Part shown: positions 1 through 6,930 of the stretch, in pieces
Layout: each line of letters starts with the position of its first letter
Numbering within the stretch: the stretch's first letter is position 1
DNA from: Nitrososphaerales archaeon TH5893
Lineage (GTDB): Archaea > Thermoproteota > Nitrososphaeria > Nitrososphaerales > Nitrososphaeraceae
NCBI GenBank assembly: GCA_014523685.1
Contig: JAATVT010000129.1
Location: forward strand, 1 to 11,044
Direction: 5' to 3'
Length of the DNA stretch: 11,044 nucleotides
Program-made: the position numbers and the translations under genes
Notes under the pieces: generated by a model
Seen by the model: the letters and a program-made list of their open reading frames with translations, nothing else
Databases searched by the model: none
What the model was told of the DNA's origin: nothing

Positions 1-551
1 ATAGGTTGAGAGCCTCTAAAGCCTTTGAGCATACTCTTCCCTTTAAGTTCCTCAATCATTTCCTTGATGTCTTCCTGTGTTATAGGAAGAACTCTAAATG
101 TCACATCTTTGAATATTTCAGTGTAGATTCCACCAAGTCCTAACATTATTACAGGTCCAAATTGCGGATCATTTTGTAATCCAACAATAATTTCTATCCC
201 GGGGTCAACCATTTTTTCTAGAATAACACCCTTTGTGTCGTATTTTGAGGACAACCTCCCGTACATATCATCGAATGCGTCGCGAACTTCCTGCTCAGTT
301 TTCAATCCGACTCTAACTCCTTTGACGTCGGTTTTGTGTAGAATGTCTGGTGATACAATTTTGGCTACTAGCGGAAAACCTAATTGTTTTGCCTTATCCT
401 GTGCTTCCTGGGCATTTTTGACTAGGGCATAAGGCGGAACGCTTATCCCATATTCAGTCAGAATTGCCTTGGCAGATTCTTCAGTTATAACGTTATGATT
501 ACTTTTCCTAACGTCATCATATACTTCTCTTACTTTGTCTACCTGGGTCAT
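1..551 (-). CDS. ADP-forming acyl-CoA synthetase beta subunit (ATP-grasp), 3'-truncated by window edge
   Basis: The first 183 residues are visible, starting at the ATG at 549-551; the C-terminus lies beyond the left edge. The protein resembles the ATP-grasp (ATP-grasp_5) subunit of NDP-forming acetyl/acyl-CoA synthetases, which make acyl-CoA from acid, CoA and ATP through a phospho-enzyme, or run in reverse to yield ATP. Supporting motifs are the N-terminal helical part with [15 protein letters not shown] (22-36), the Lys/His nucleotide-binding stretch [15 protein letters not shown] (61-75), the core [14 protein letters not shown] (120-133), and the glycine-rich [14 protein letters not shown] (136-149). 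Free-standing beta subunits are usually about 230 residues, so some 50 are probably missing. The acyl substrate cannot be told. In this phylum related fused enzymes activate 3-hydroxypropionate and 4-hydroxybutyrate in carbon fixation, but a stand-alone beta subunit may act on acetate or amino-acid-derived acids and needs an alpha partner that is not in view. Confidence 0.85.
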   Translation of the reverse strand, partial: MTQVDKVREVYDDVRKSNHNVITEESAKAILTEYGISVPPYALVKNAQEAQDKAKQLGFPLVAKIVSPDILHKTDVKGVRVGLKTEQEVRDAFDDMYGRLSSKYDTKGVILEKMVDPGIEIIVGLQNDPQFGPVIMLGLGGIYTEIFKDVTFRVLPITQEDIKEMIEELKGKSMLKGFRGSQP

Positions 552-869
552 AAAGATATAAAAAAAGTTTATCTGCCATCTAATTAACTTTACGTGCAGG
601 TTTTTGTCCACGGAAGAAACTAAAAACGCTCTTATGTGAGATTCATCGCTTACATACCCTAATATCTATTTTATCAGCAGCTACAAACGGCAATAGAAAT
701 CCGTCATCAAAAAAGGTCAAAATGTAGGGATTCACAATTTTGGGTTATACAGAAACTCTTTCAAAGTCGTATTCTTTGTGTAATATTCATGCCAATACAA
801 GCCCAACACTTTTTCGTATGGTGAACCCATGAACTATTATGACGGATTACAATTGGTTTTAACTTGTTT
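552..869. other. intergenic region, no gene seen
   Basis: This 318-bp AT-rich spacer separates two minus-strand genes. I see no open frame with coding character, tRNA or repeat in it. An A-run at 560-566 next to ATAT (a T-run on the minus strand) lies close before the acyl-CoA synthetase start and may be part of its promoter. There is no clear terminator behind the methyltransferase. Confidence 0.5.
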
Positions 870-1580
870 CTACTTATTAGCAACAATGATAACCGCGGCG
901 CCGATCAGACCTGTTTGAAATTTTACCTTTGAAAATCGTCTGCAAAGTATTGAATATAACTCAGAATTTTTCGGCCATTTCTTATATGTCCCATGTAGGG
1001 TCTTAAATTTCAGCCCAAGCTGACCAGCTACAAAAAAAGCGATTATTGCAAGAACATATTTCAGATAAAAAGAAACAAAATATCTTAGAAATTCGTTGTC
1101 TGGCTTCCCGAGATCGACGACAACTAATGATCCCCCTTTTTTTAGAACTCGATGCAATTCAGATATCGCAGCTTCTAGATCTATTGCGTCACGTAACGAG
1201 TATCCACATAATACTGCGTCAAAGACTTGTTCTCTAAAAGGCGTATATTCAAAGACTCCTGATGATAGAGAACGTTTTAACGAATCTGATAGGAAGTTTC
1301 TGGTACTTGAAAGCATCATCGAAAGAGGATCGTACAGAACCACCTCAATTTGTTGATCTGTTAGTTTCGCAGCGATTCGAGACATATTTCCGAAACCGGA
1401 TCCGGCATCAAGTATCTTGTTTCCAGGAAAGACATTACCTCTTATTCCCATTTCTCTATACCTATTGGCTTTTCCCATTGAGATAGCCATATTCACTTTG
1501 TCATAAACTGGAATAATTGAACGGAGTACTCCGGTTACTTCCTTCCAGTATTGATACCCTAAGCCGAACAAATTGGCCAA
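870..1580 (-). CDS. UbiE/MenG-like class I SAM-dependent methyltransferase
   Basis: This 236-residue protein is close in length to bacterial UbiE (about 250). It has SAM motif I ILDAGSGFGN (56-65), an acidic residue ending strand 2 (D84 in VVLYDP), and a UbiE-type segment GYSLRDAIDLEAAISELHRV (126-145) followed by the LKKGG turn and the strand SLVVVDLGKP. UbiE/MenG enzymes C-methylate demethylmenaquinone, the last step of menaquinone synthesis; archaea of this phylum contain menaquinones, so that role is plausible but inferred. A very hydrophobic stretch at 171-190 suggests membrane contact, suiting a lipid substrate. The start is TTG at 1578-1580: the codon just upstream in frame is a stop (TGA), so no longer form exists. 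The next TTG at 1571 is an alternative. An ATG at 1582-1584 is out of frame. It could instead methylate another lipid or small molecule. Confidence 0.78.
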   Translation of the reverse strand: MANLFGLGYQYWKEVTGVLRSIIPVYDKVNMAISMGKANRYREMGIRGNVFPGNKILDAGSGFGNMSRIAAKLTDQQIEVVLYDPLSMMLSSTRNFLSDSLKRSLSSGVFEYTPFREQVFDAVLCGYSLRDAIDLEAAISELHRVLKKGGSLVVVDLGKPDNEFLRYFVSFYLKYVLAIIAFFVAGQLGLKFKTLHGTYKKWPKNSELYSILCRRFSKVKFQTGLIGAAVIIVANK

Positions 1581-1769
1581 TCATCAATATTTACCGGAAT
1601 CTATTATGGATTATCCTATTTGTATACATTCTAGATCAATATCATTGTAGGAACTTGTCCATCTAATCCATCCAATCCTATTGAGAAAATTAAGATAATC
1701 TTTTGCATTTTCTGCATAGGAGCGTGTTACTGTGCATATCGTCATACAAGAAGTAGCATAAAATGAGTA

Positions 1770-1779
1770 TTTTATATTA
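1770..1779 (+). promoter_or_regulatory. TATA box for the beta-propeller gene
   Basis: TTTTATATTA lies 34-43 bp before the TTG start at 1813. With the usual archaeal spacing it would start an mRNA with a leader of roughly 10 bases. This supports the TTG start, since no in-frame ATG follows the in-frame TAA at 1759. Confidence 0.5.
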
Positions 1780-1812
1780 CAGTTTGAAACAAATGAAGTA
1801 GTCCTCGATACT

Positions 1813-3525
1813 TTGGATAAAAAGAAAGCCCGTAACAAATATGCACCAAATAGGAAAATCGTTATTTATGCCATAATTGGGGTTGTAGCGATAACTGCTG
1901 TTTCTGCGTGGCTTGTCATCGGGGATAAACCCACTCGTGACTTATCGACATCAGTAGTTCCACAGGTTGAGGAGTCCAAGCAAATTTCAATCGACAGGTT
2001 TCAGACTCAATTTTGTGGAACTGCTTCGAAACCGAATTCTAACGGATATATATCAGAAATACGACTACCTAGTAACTGCGAGATGCCGTTAGGTATCGTT
2101 GTCGATACCAACGAAGGAAAAGTTTGGTACCTTTCAACGAAAAATGGTTCGCTCGGTAGTTATGATTTGAGAGAACAGAGGTTTGAAAAGGAACGTAAAA
2201 TACCAGTGTGGCCATCTCGCGAAAACCCCACGGATTCTTCTCAAGTTTGGACAATGAAGGTTGATCAGCACGGAAATATTTGGTTTACAGATGAAAAACA
2301 AAATTCCTTATGGAAATACGAGCCATCATCAGACACCTTTGAAACCTACAAAATCCCAGCTAGATCTGAATCATTCGGTTCAATTTATCCTGTTTCTCTT
2401 GACTTCGATGCAATTGGAAATTTGTATTTTGCAGGTATTCGATCGCCTACTCTCTGGTTTGGAAATACAACTGAAATGTCGAATAATACCTCCCAGGGTA
2501 TTACTGAAATCCCTCTTCCTCTCCAAGGCTTCGAGGGAATTGATCGAGATCTTATAAGCACTGGTTCTATAGTTACTGATAACAACGATAAGTCGGTGTG
2601 GATTTCACTTTTAGCCTTCGGTCACAAGGGCCAGATCATTAGGTACGATACTACTGAGCAGACATTCAATACCTATGATCTTCCCCGTAGACTCAGCTCA
2701 CCCGTGGGAATTGCATTAGAGGATTCCGGTAACCTCTGGGTTACAGACCACGGAACAAGTATATTTTTTAATTTTCTTCTAGATAACAGGAACATTACTG
2801 AATTCGTAACGTCAAAGCCTTCGGAGCGTATTTTTGGTGGTGCAGAGGGTTTTTCTTCTCAGGCATACACATTACCATATTGGATACATAAATCAGATGA
2901 TGGGTCGTTGTGGTTTAACGAACATACGGGTAACAAGATTGCACATTTTCTTCCAAATAATAATTCTTTGATAGAATATTGGATACCTTCACAGAATATA
3001 CTATTTAGCCAGTGTGATCCTCAAGGCGTAAATATGTGTGGCATAGCGAATGCATTGCAGCTTTCCGTGGGCAGCCCATCCCTAGGCGCAACTAACGGAA
3101 ATATTTCAAGTTCCGAGGCATTGAAAAACGACGAAATATGGTTTACGGAGTGGTCGGAGAACAAGATCGGGAGAGTAGACTCGGACCGAAATCTTCCATT
3201 CTCTGTCCAAACTTCACCCCAAGAAATCACAATAAGGAAAGGAGACACAGCTAGCATAGATGTAATCATTACACCGTCCACTTCTGTTTCTGAAGATAGA
3301 GTCAATATGACTGCATCAGCAACTTTCACACCTACAGGAGATTTGGGGAATTCCACATGGTCATTTAGTAAAGATTCATTTTTGCTTGAGCAGAACAAGA
3401 CTGAGGTCGTAAAATTCGTGCTAAGTCCTTCCACTGACCTAGCAACTGGAAGTTATGTTTTGATGCTAGGAGCCCAAGATTCCAATATTGCTTACCTAAA
3501 GGCAGTAGCAATTAATATTGTTTGA
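1813..3525 (+). CDS. membrane-anchored extracellular beta-propeller, virginiamycin B lyase/NHL-like, with C-terminal Ig-like domain
   Basis: The 570-residue protein has a basic N-terminus, then one membrane helix (about 15-36) without a clear cleavage site, so it is probably tethered outside the cell. Residues about 80-460 hold propeller blades with the recurring W-F/V-T-D/E pattern: GNIWFTD (154-160), GNLYFAG (202-208), GNLWVTD (306-312), SLWFNEHTGNKIAHF (365-379), EIWFTEWSENKIGRV (441-455). These resemble Vgb and NHL-type proteins. Residues about 464-570 look like an all-beta Ig-like domain. There are many N-glycosylation sequons (for example N218, N224, N225, N327, N430, N498, N513, N528), typical of an archaeal surface glycoprotein, and four cysteines (68, 89, 401, 409) that could form disulfides. 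Database hits will probably read streptogramin lyase, but antibiotic cleavage should not be assumed; a surface binding or scaffold role is equally likely. The start is TTG at 1813, with no in-frame ATG upstream. Confidence 0.8.
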   Translation: MDKKKARNKYAPNRKIVIYAIIGVVAITAVSAWLVIGDKPTRDLSTSVVPQVEESKQISIDRFQTQFCGTASKPNSNGYISEIRLPSNCEMPLGIVVDTNEGKVWYLSTKNGSLGSYDLREQRFEKERKIPVWPSRENPTDSSQVWTMKVDQHGNIWFTDEKQNSLWKYEPSSDTFETYKIPARSESFGSIYPVSLDFDAIGNLYFAGIRSPTLWFGNTTEMSNNTSQGITEIPLPLQGFEGIDRDLISTGSIVTDNNDKSVWISLLAFGHKGQIIRYDTTEQTFNTYDLPRRLSSPVGIALEDSGNLWVTDHGTSIFFNFLLDNRNITEFVTSKPSERIFGGAEGFSSQAYTLPYWIHKSDDGSLWFNEHTGNKIAHFLPNNNSLIEYWIPSQNILFSQCDPQGVNMCGIANALQLSVGSPSLGATNGNISSSEALKNDEIWFTEWSENKIGRVDSDRNLPFSVQTSPQEITIRKGDTASIDVIITPSTSVSEDRVNMTASATFTPTGDLGNSTWSFSKDSFLLEQNKTEVVKFVLSPSTDLATGSYVLMLGAQDSNIAYLKAVAINIV

Positions 3526-3654
3526 TTGAGCTTCGCTCTTGGGGATATAAAGAGCCACATGATTTCACTCTTACTTTAAGCGTGCAAGGATTTCCCATCC
3601 AATTGCATTATTGCAATATTGGAGTTTCAATGGAGTTTCACATAGATTCCGATA

Positions 3655-4851
3655 TTACCTCTGCTCTAGGACACTTATACCCGGCATTCCATCATCTGCC
3701 AAGAACCTAAGCGTTGCCCCTCCACCAGTCGAAACATGGCTTACTTCACTCTCGGTAACACCGGCCCGCTTCATTGCTTCTAAAGTGTCGCCTCCCCCGA
3801 TCAAAGTTTTAGAGCCACGCCAGAATGCTAGGGCCATACTCTTTGCCACATTTGTTGTCCCATTTGAGAACGCTCCGACTTCAAAAAGCCCCATAGGACC
3901 ATTCCAAAAAACAGTTCCCTTGCCCGTGCCGCCTATCTCTAGTGAATAACGATGTACTGTTTCGTTGCCTATATCAAAACCAGCCATCCCGTCAGGGATG
4001 TCGCCCGCTACTAGTGTAGTAAAGTTGTTGTCTCTGGAAGCCGCGACTAGGTGGTCAGTCGGTAGAAGAATTTTATCACCAAATTCTGAAAGCGCTCTTG
4101 TTACCCAAGGCAGATGATCGTAGTCTACAAGTGACTTTCCAATTTTAACTCCTTTTGCCTTTAGAAAGGTATACGCCGCTCCACCCCCGACCAGAAGCTT
4201 GTCAGCTTTCGGCAGTAAATTTTCTAAGGCACCTATCTTGTCCTTTATTTTAATTCCACCTATGACTAAAGAAAAGGGTCTATCTGGGTTTTCTTTGATC
4301 ATCGAAAGATACTCGATTTCCCTGTTCAAGTTTAAACCTGCGAGGCGAGTATTAAATAATCGAACTGCCCCATATGTTGACGAATGTTTTCTATGCGATG
4401 TGCTGAAAGCATCATTGACATAAATGTCTGCCAGTGAAGCTAGCGATTCACAGAAGGTTGGGTCGTTAGCTTCTTCTTCTTTATAAAATCTAAGATTTTC
4501 AAGCAACAAAACATCACCTGGTTGTCCTTCAGAGGCGACATTCATTACCTTGTCTCCAATACAGTCTTCTACGAACCTAACTTTCGATCCGGCTAATATT
4601 TCAGATAACCTGCTTGCCACTGGAGCGAGGGAGAATTGTGGTGTCGGTGCGCTTGGTCTCCCTAGATGAGAGCAGAGTAACACCCTTGCTCCCCGCTTAG
4701 TCAGGTATTCGATAGTGGGAATAGTCATACGAATTCGATAATCCTCTCCTACAGCACCGTTATCTATTTTCACGTTGAAATCAACTCGGACAAGAACCCT
4801 CTTGTTCCTAAATATGGAATCTTCAAGATCAGTAATTACGCGGAGAGTCAT
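3655..4851 (-). CDS. pgk: phosphoglycerate kinase
   Basis: Phosphoglycerate kinase interconverts 1,3-bisphosphoglycerate plus ADP and 3-phosphoglycerate plus ATP; in an autotrophic ammonia oxidiser it is expected to run towards gluconeogenesis. At 398 residues it has the normal family length and all main signatures: RVDFNV (22-27), the substrate-binding SHLGRP (61-66), DAFSTSHRKHSST (147-159), the nucleotide-binding hinge GGIKIKDKIGALENLL (198-213), VFWNGPMGLFE (314-324), GGGDTLEAM (352-360) and the C-terminal HVSTGGGATLRFLA (372-385). The usual GGAKVSDK is GGIKIKDK here, a mild departure also plausible in archaeal forms. The start is ATG at 4849-4851; the minus-strand TTTATT at about 4888-4893 is a possible TATA element. 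It is convergent with the propeller gene and stands alone rather than in a glycolytic operon. Confidence 0.97.
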   Translation of the reverse strand: MTLRVITDLEDSIFRNKRVLVRVDFNVKIDNGAVGEDYRIRMTIPTIEYLTKRGARVLLCSHLGRPSAPTPQFSLAPVASRLSEILAGSKVRFVEDCIGDKVMNVASEGQPGDVLLLENLRFYKEEEANDPTFCESLASLADIYVNDAFSTSHRKHSSTYGAVRLFNTRLAGLNLNREIEYLSMIKENPDRPFSLVIGGIKIKDKIGALENLLPKADKLLVGGGAAYTFLKAKGVKIGKSLVDYDHLPWVTRALSEFGDKILLPTDHLVAASRDNNFTTLVAGDIPDGMAGFDIGNETVHRYSLEIGGTGKGTVFWNGPMGLFEVGAFSNGTTNVAKSMALAFWRGSKTLIGGGDTLEAMKRAGVTESEVSHVSTGGGATLRFLADDGMPGISVLEQR

Positions 4852-4943
4852 ATCTTATTCTCTTCATACGATTATATTCTTTCATTGAATAAACCTTATG
4901 ATATCAATTCGATTTCTAAATTACGTGTGTTTTTCTTTGGTCT

Positions 4944-4959
4944 GAAGAACTTGTTCTTC
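4944..4959. repeat. 16-bp inverted repeat between pgk and rpl10e
   Basis: GAAGAAC-TT-GTTCTTC is a perfect 7-bp dyad around two central bases. It lies about 93-108 bp upstream of the pgk start and about 140 bp downstream of rpl10e. It could be an operator for a dimeric regulator or a weak RNA hairpin, but it may also be chance in AT-rich sequence. Confidence 0.3.
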
Positions 4960-5096
4960 TATAATTAGGTTGCATGGTACACTTGAAGCATTGAATTCTT
5001 TATGTGGCGGGCTCACCAGAAAATTAGCTAATGATTGACTGAAATCTCAACAAATAATACTAAGGGATTACAATGCTCTTTAACCTACTGATTCGA

Positions 5097-5621
5097 TTAT
5101 TCTTCTTCTTCTTTCTGGCTTGCGTCCTTTAGAGGTGTTATACGTATCAACATCGGACAACCTACCTTGCTGGAAGCCACTTTAAAAGCCTCCTTTGCAA
5201 GACCCAAGTTCTGTGCTGTAACATAGGCTTCGTATACCACTTGACCAGGTTGTATTCTGGCAGCCAGTCCTGTGGCCTTTCCGAATGCTCTTCTCATGCC
5301 TTCCTGTAATCGGTCGGCACCTGCAGTCGCTATCATTTTATTTTCCCTCAGGAGCACATGAGGATAAACTCTCAGGGATGAAAAGAAACTTGTATCGCCC
5401 GCTCTTGCCATAGTCTTGTTTGCAGCTAGTCTTGCCGATTCGAGTGCGTTGTGCCTTATTTGGATAGCTTCTGTCGTGAGCAACTCAAGTTTATATTCAT
5501 AAAAATTATCCTTATATTGGCCAGAAGAAAATCTTGCAATCTTGATTTGAGGTTTTCCTTTGATATATTCCCTCCTAACGTAAGGCATGCCTCGAGGCTC
5601 GCGGTAGTTAACTCCTCTCAT
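5097..5621 (-). CDS. rpl10e: large-subunit ribosomal protein L10e (uL16)
   Basis: This 174-residue protein is the archaeal/eukaryotic L10e, counterpart of bacterial L16 (uL16), which sits near the A-site tRNA and peptidyl-transferase centre of the 50S subunit. The N-terminus MRGVNYREPRGMPYVRREYI, the conserved IRHNALESARLAANK (55-69), the central HVLLRENK (88-95) and AGADRLQEGMRRAFGKATG (99-117) are typical, and the length fits the archaeal family. The tail is acidic (KEEEE), encoded by a short GAA-type repeat. The start is ATG at 5619-5621. A TATA-like CATTTAAG on the minus strand at 5644-5651 sits about 26 bp upstream, so the mRNA is probably leaderless. The gene is divergent from the splicing endonuclease gene. 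Confidence 0.96.
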   Translation of the reverse strand: MRGVNYREPRGMPYVRREYIKGKPQIKIARFSSGQYKDNFYEYKLELLTTEAIQIRHNALESARLAANKTMARAGDTSFFSSLRVYPHVLLRENKMIATAGADRLQEGMRRAFGKATGLAARIQPGQVVYEAYVTAQNLGLAKEAFKVASSKVGCPMLIRITPLKDASQKEEEE

Positions 5622-5643
5622 CCAAGTACACTCTATTCGAATG

Positions 5644-5651
5644 CTTAAATG
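5644..5651. promoter_or_regulatory. single TATA box apparently serving rpl10e and the endonuclease gene
   Basis: CTTAAATG on the plus strand reads CATTTAAG on the minus strand. Its centre is about 26 bp from the rpl10e ATG (5621) and about 28 bp from the ATG at 5676, which is the archaeal TATA-to-start distance for leaderless messages in both directions. I see no second TATA-like element in the 54-bp gap. Confidence 0.55.
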
Positions 5652-5675
5652 GGATCCGACTGTGATTTATTTGTT

Positions 5676-6314
5676 ATGCAGGATTTTGACGAGTCGTCAT
5701 TTCCGGAAGGTACTTCTACAGCATACGGTGACTTTCAACAGTCCGTTGATGCTAGGCTCAACAAGAAGATTCAAAAATTCATTGTTGACGACGAAAAGCA
5801 TCGTGATCAGTTAAGAAATAGAGGATTTGGTGAAAAAGAAGATAGCAACTATGTTCTCAAATCATACGAAGCTCTGTATTTAAGTTATACTAAAAAAATC
5901 ACAGTAAAAGACCATGATAAAATGCTTGGTTTTGAGGATCTTGTGAGAATTCTTATCAAACGGGACAAGAACATTCTTACCAAGTTTATGGTTTATCGTG
6001 ATCTTAGAAGTAGGGGTTATATTCCAAAGGAAGGATTTGGTTTCGGGGTCGACTTTCGTGTGTACGGAAGAGGTGAGTACGGAAAAAAGCCTGCCAAGTA
6101 TGTTGTCTTCGGAATCAGTGAAGGTACAAAAATTAAAGCAGACAGACTAGCCAAGACAATAGAACAGATAGTAAGAATGGGCAAGGACGCTGTTGTTGCA
6201 GTAATTGAAAGACGCGGCGAGGTCATCTACTATAAAATGTCCAGAGTAAGCTTTCCTGACAATAAAAAAATGGTCAAAGTATCAACATACACGGCTGAGT
6301 GGGAGCCTAAATGA
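5676..6314 (+). CDS. endA: tRNA-splicing endonuclease family protein (EndA-like), catalytic His absent
   Basis: Archaeal EndA cuts bulge-helix-bulge introns from pre-tRNA and pre-rRNA. This 212-residue protein matches the C-terminal catalytic fold: VYRDLRSRGYIPKEGFGFG (106-124), DFRVYGRG (126-133), AVVAVIERRGEVIYYKMS (172-189). By eye alignment, the catalytic Tyr (Y130) and Lys (K170 in GKDAVV) are kept, but the His normally just before the conserved Tyr-Leu-Val strand is Pro139 (KPAKYVV), and this domain contains no His at all. It is therefore more likely the structural, non-cleaving partner of a heteromeric endonuclease than a self-sufficient enzyme; a catalytic paralogue should lie elsewhere. 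An in-frame ATG at 5649 would give 221 residues, but it lies inside the TATA box, so 5676 is preferred. Confidence 0.85.
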   Translation: MQDFDESSFPEGTSTAYGDFQQSVDARLNKKIQKFIVDDEKHRDQLRNRGFGEKEDSNYVLKSYEALYLSYTKKITVKDHDKMLGFEDLVRILIKRDKNILTKFMVYRDLRSRGYIPKEGFGFGVDFRVYGRGEYGKKPAKYVVFGISEGTKIKADRLAKTIEQIVRMGKDAVVAVIERRGEVIYYKMSRVSFPDNKKMVKVSTYTAEWEPK

Positions 6315-6319
6315 ATGTC

Positions 6320-6327
6320 TTTTATAT
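6320..6327 (+). promoter_or_regulatory. TATA box for the small Cys/His gene
   Basis: TTTTATAT lies just after the endonuclease stop and about 25 bp before the ATG at 6349. This suggests a separate leaderless transcript rather than read-through from the upstream gene. Confidence 0.45.
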
Positions 6328-6348
6328 CTTCAGAGAGGAATGTTTGGT

Positions 6349-6513
6349 ATGAAATTTAAACATGTATACTGTCAGGATTGTAATATTCTTTTGGCGAAGT
6401 ACAATACTAGATACTTCTCTGACGTCAATATTGCCGAACTAGTGCGAATTCACTATCATTCTCATATAAAGGAGGGGCATTCCTTGATAACTCGAATTGC
6501 AGAAGTTCTATGA
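6349..6513 (+). CDS. small Cys/His-rich putative metal-binding protein
   Basis: This reading frame encodes 54 residues from the ATG at 6349, or 57 from an ATG at 6340. In the 57-residue numbering it has CQDC (11-14) followed by a helical stretch and a His cluster: H37, H39, H41 (pattern HxHxH) and H46. CxxC plus clustered His strongly suggests a single zinc site. The frame ends TGA at 6511. The start at 6349 is preferred because the TATA element at 6320-6327 would place the mRNA start there; 6340 is only about 16 bp from that element. It lies directly behind the splicing endonuclease-like gene on the same strand. I do not recognise the family; a small zinc-finger nucleic-acid or protein-binding role is a guess. 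Confidence 0.6.
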   Translation: MKFKHVYCQDCNILLAKYNTRYFSDVNIAELVRIHYHSHIKEGHSLITRIAEVL

Positions 6514-6597
6514 CTAAAATATTCTGATCTCAGATAGATTTTTGAGTGACTATTTTTACTTGCTAATGGGTTAGCATGGAAGAAATTTAGCACACAA

Positions 6598-6930
6598 GTG
6601 CTCAGCTTGGATAAGCGCATTCGTTTTGCGGGTGTAGTTACACCAATGGGCGAAGTTATCGAAGGTGGTTTTCAGGAGGAAGCAAAACCACTATTAGACC
6701 AAAATAAAGAGCAACAACTTTATCTAGAATCATTGTCAGCTAGAGGTTCGCTAAGAGAGTATTCAGACAGCCTTGGCGATTTGATATACAATATTACAGA
6801 ATATAGGAAAGTTATTCTCATGACATTTCCGCTTAAAGAAAGTAAAATACTATGTATGTCTTTATTTCCTGGGACAGATTTAATGAATATCAAGAACCAG
6901 GTGATCAGATTAATAGGTTCTAGGTATTGA
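6598..6930 (+). CDS. small conserved-type protein of unknown function (DUF6659-like), possibly with a disrupted start
   Basis: The frame gives 110 residues from a GTG at 6598. It has an IRFAGVV strand (8-14), the turn TPMGEVIEGGFQEE (15-28), a central helical part and a second beta unit YRKVILMTFPLKESKILCMS (69-88). It recalls, from memory, small proteins common in ammonia-oxidising archaea (annotated DUF6659), of unknown function and with a roadblock/profilin-like look. Conserved-looking sequence STQVLSLDK seems to begin before the GTG, at about 6589. An ATG at 6576, about 22 bp after the TATA-like stretch at 6550-6559, opens a frame that stops after MEEI; removing one base would join it to STQVLSLDK. 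So the gene is either frameshifted at its start, carries a sequencing error, or truly begins at the GTG (or TTG at 6607). No clear Shine-Dalgarno precedes the GTG. Confidence 0.6.
   Translation: MLSLDKRIRFAGVVTPMGEVIEGGFQEEAKPLLDQNKEQQLYLESLSARGSLREYSDSLGDLIYNITEYRKVILMTFPLKESKILCMSLFPGTDLMNIKNQVIRLIGSRY

Noticed and set aside
1046..1486. Several plus-strand open frames opposite the methyltransferase gene
   Set aside because: They lie wholly inside a gene with clear family motifs on the other strand and have no homology-like composition or promoter.
1611..1838. Minus-strand 75-codon frame between the methyltransferase and propeller genes
   Set aside because: It overlaps the promoter and start of the propeller gene, has no recognisable motif, and its composition looks like translated AT-rich spacer.
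3021..3434. 137-codon minus-strand frame inside the propeller gene
   Set aside because: It is antisense to a well-supported domain (last blade and Ig-like region) and shows no independent motif.
1813..3525. Reading the propeller protein as an antibiotic-resistance lyase
   Set aside because: The Vgb likeness is at fold and repeat level. Anchor, glycosylation sites and the extra domain point to a surface protein, and the active site cannot be confirmed by eye.
3611..3949. 112-codon plus-strand frame at the pgk 3' end
   Set aside because: It is antisense to phosphoglycerate kinase, whose motifs fill this region.
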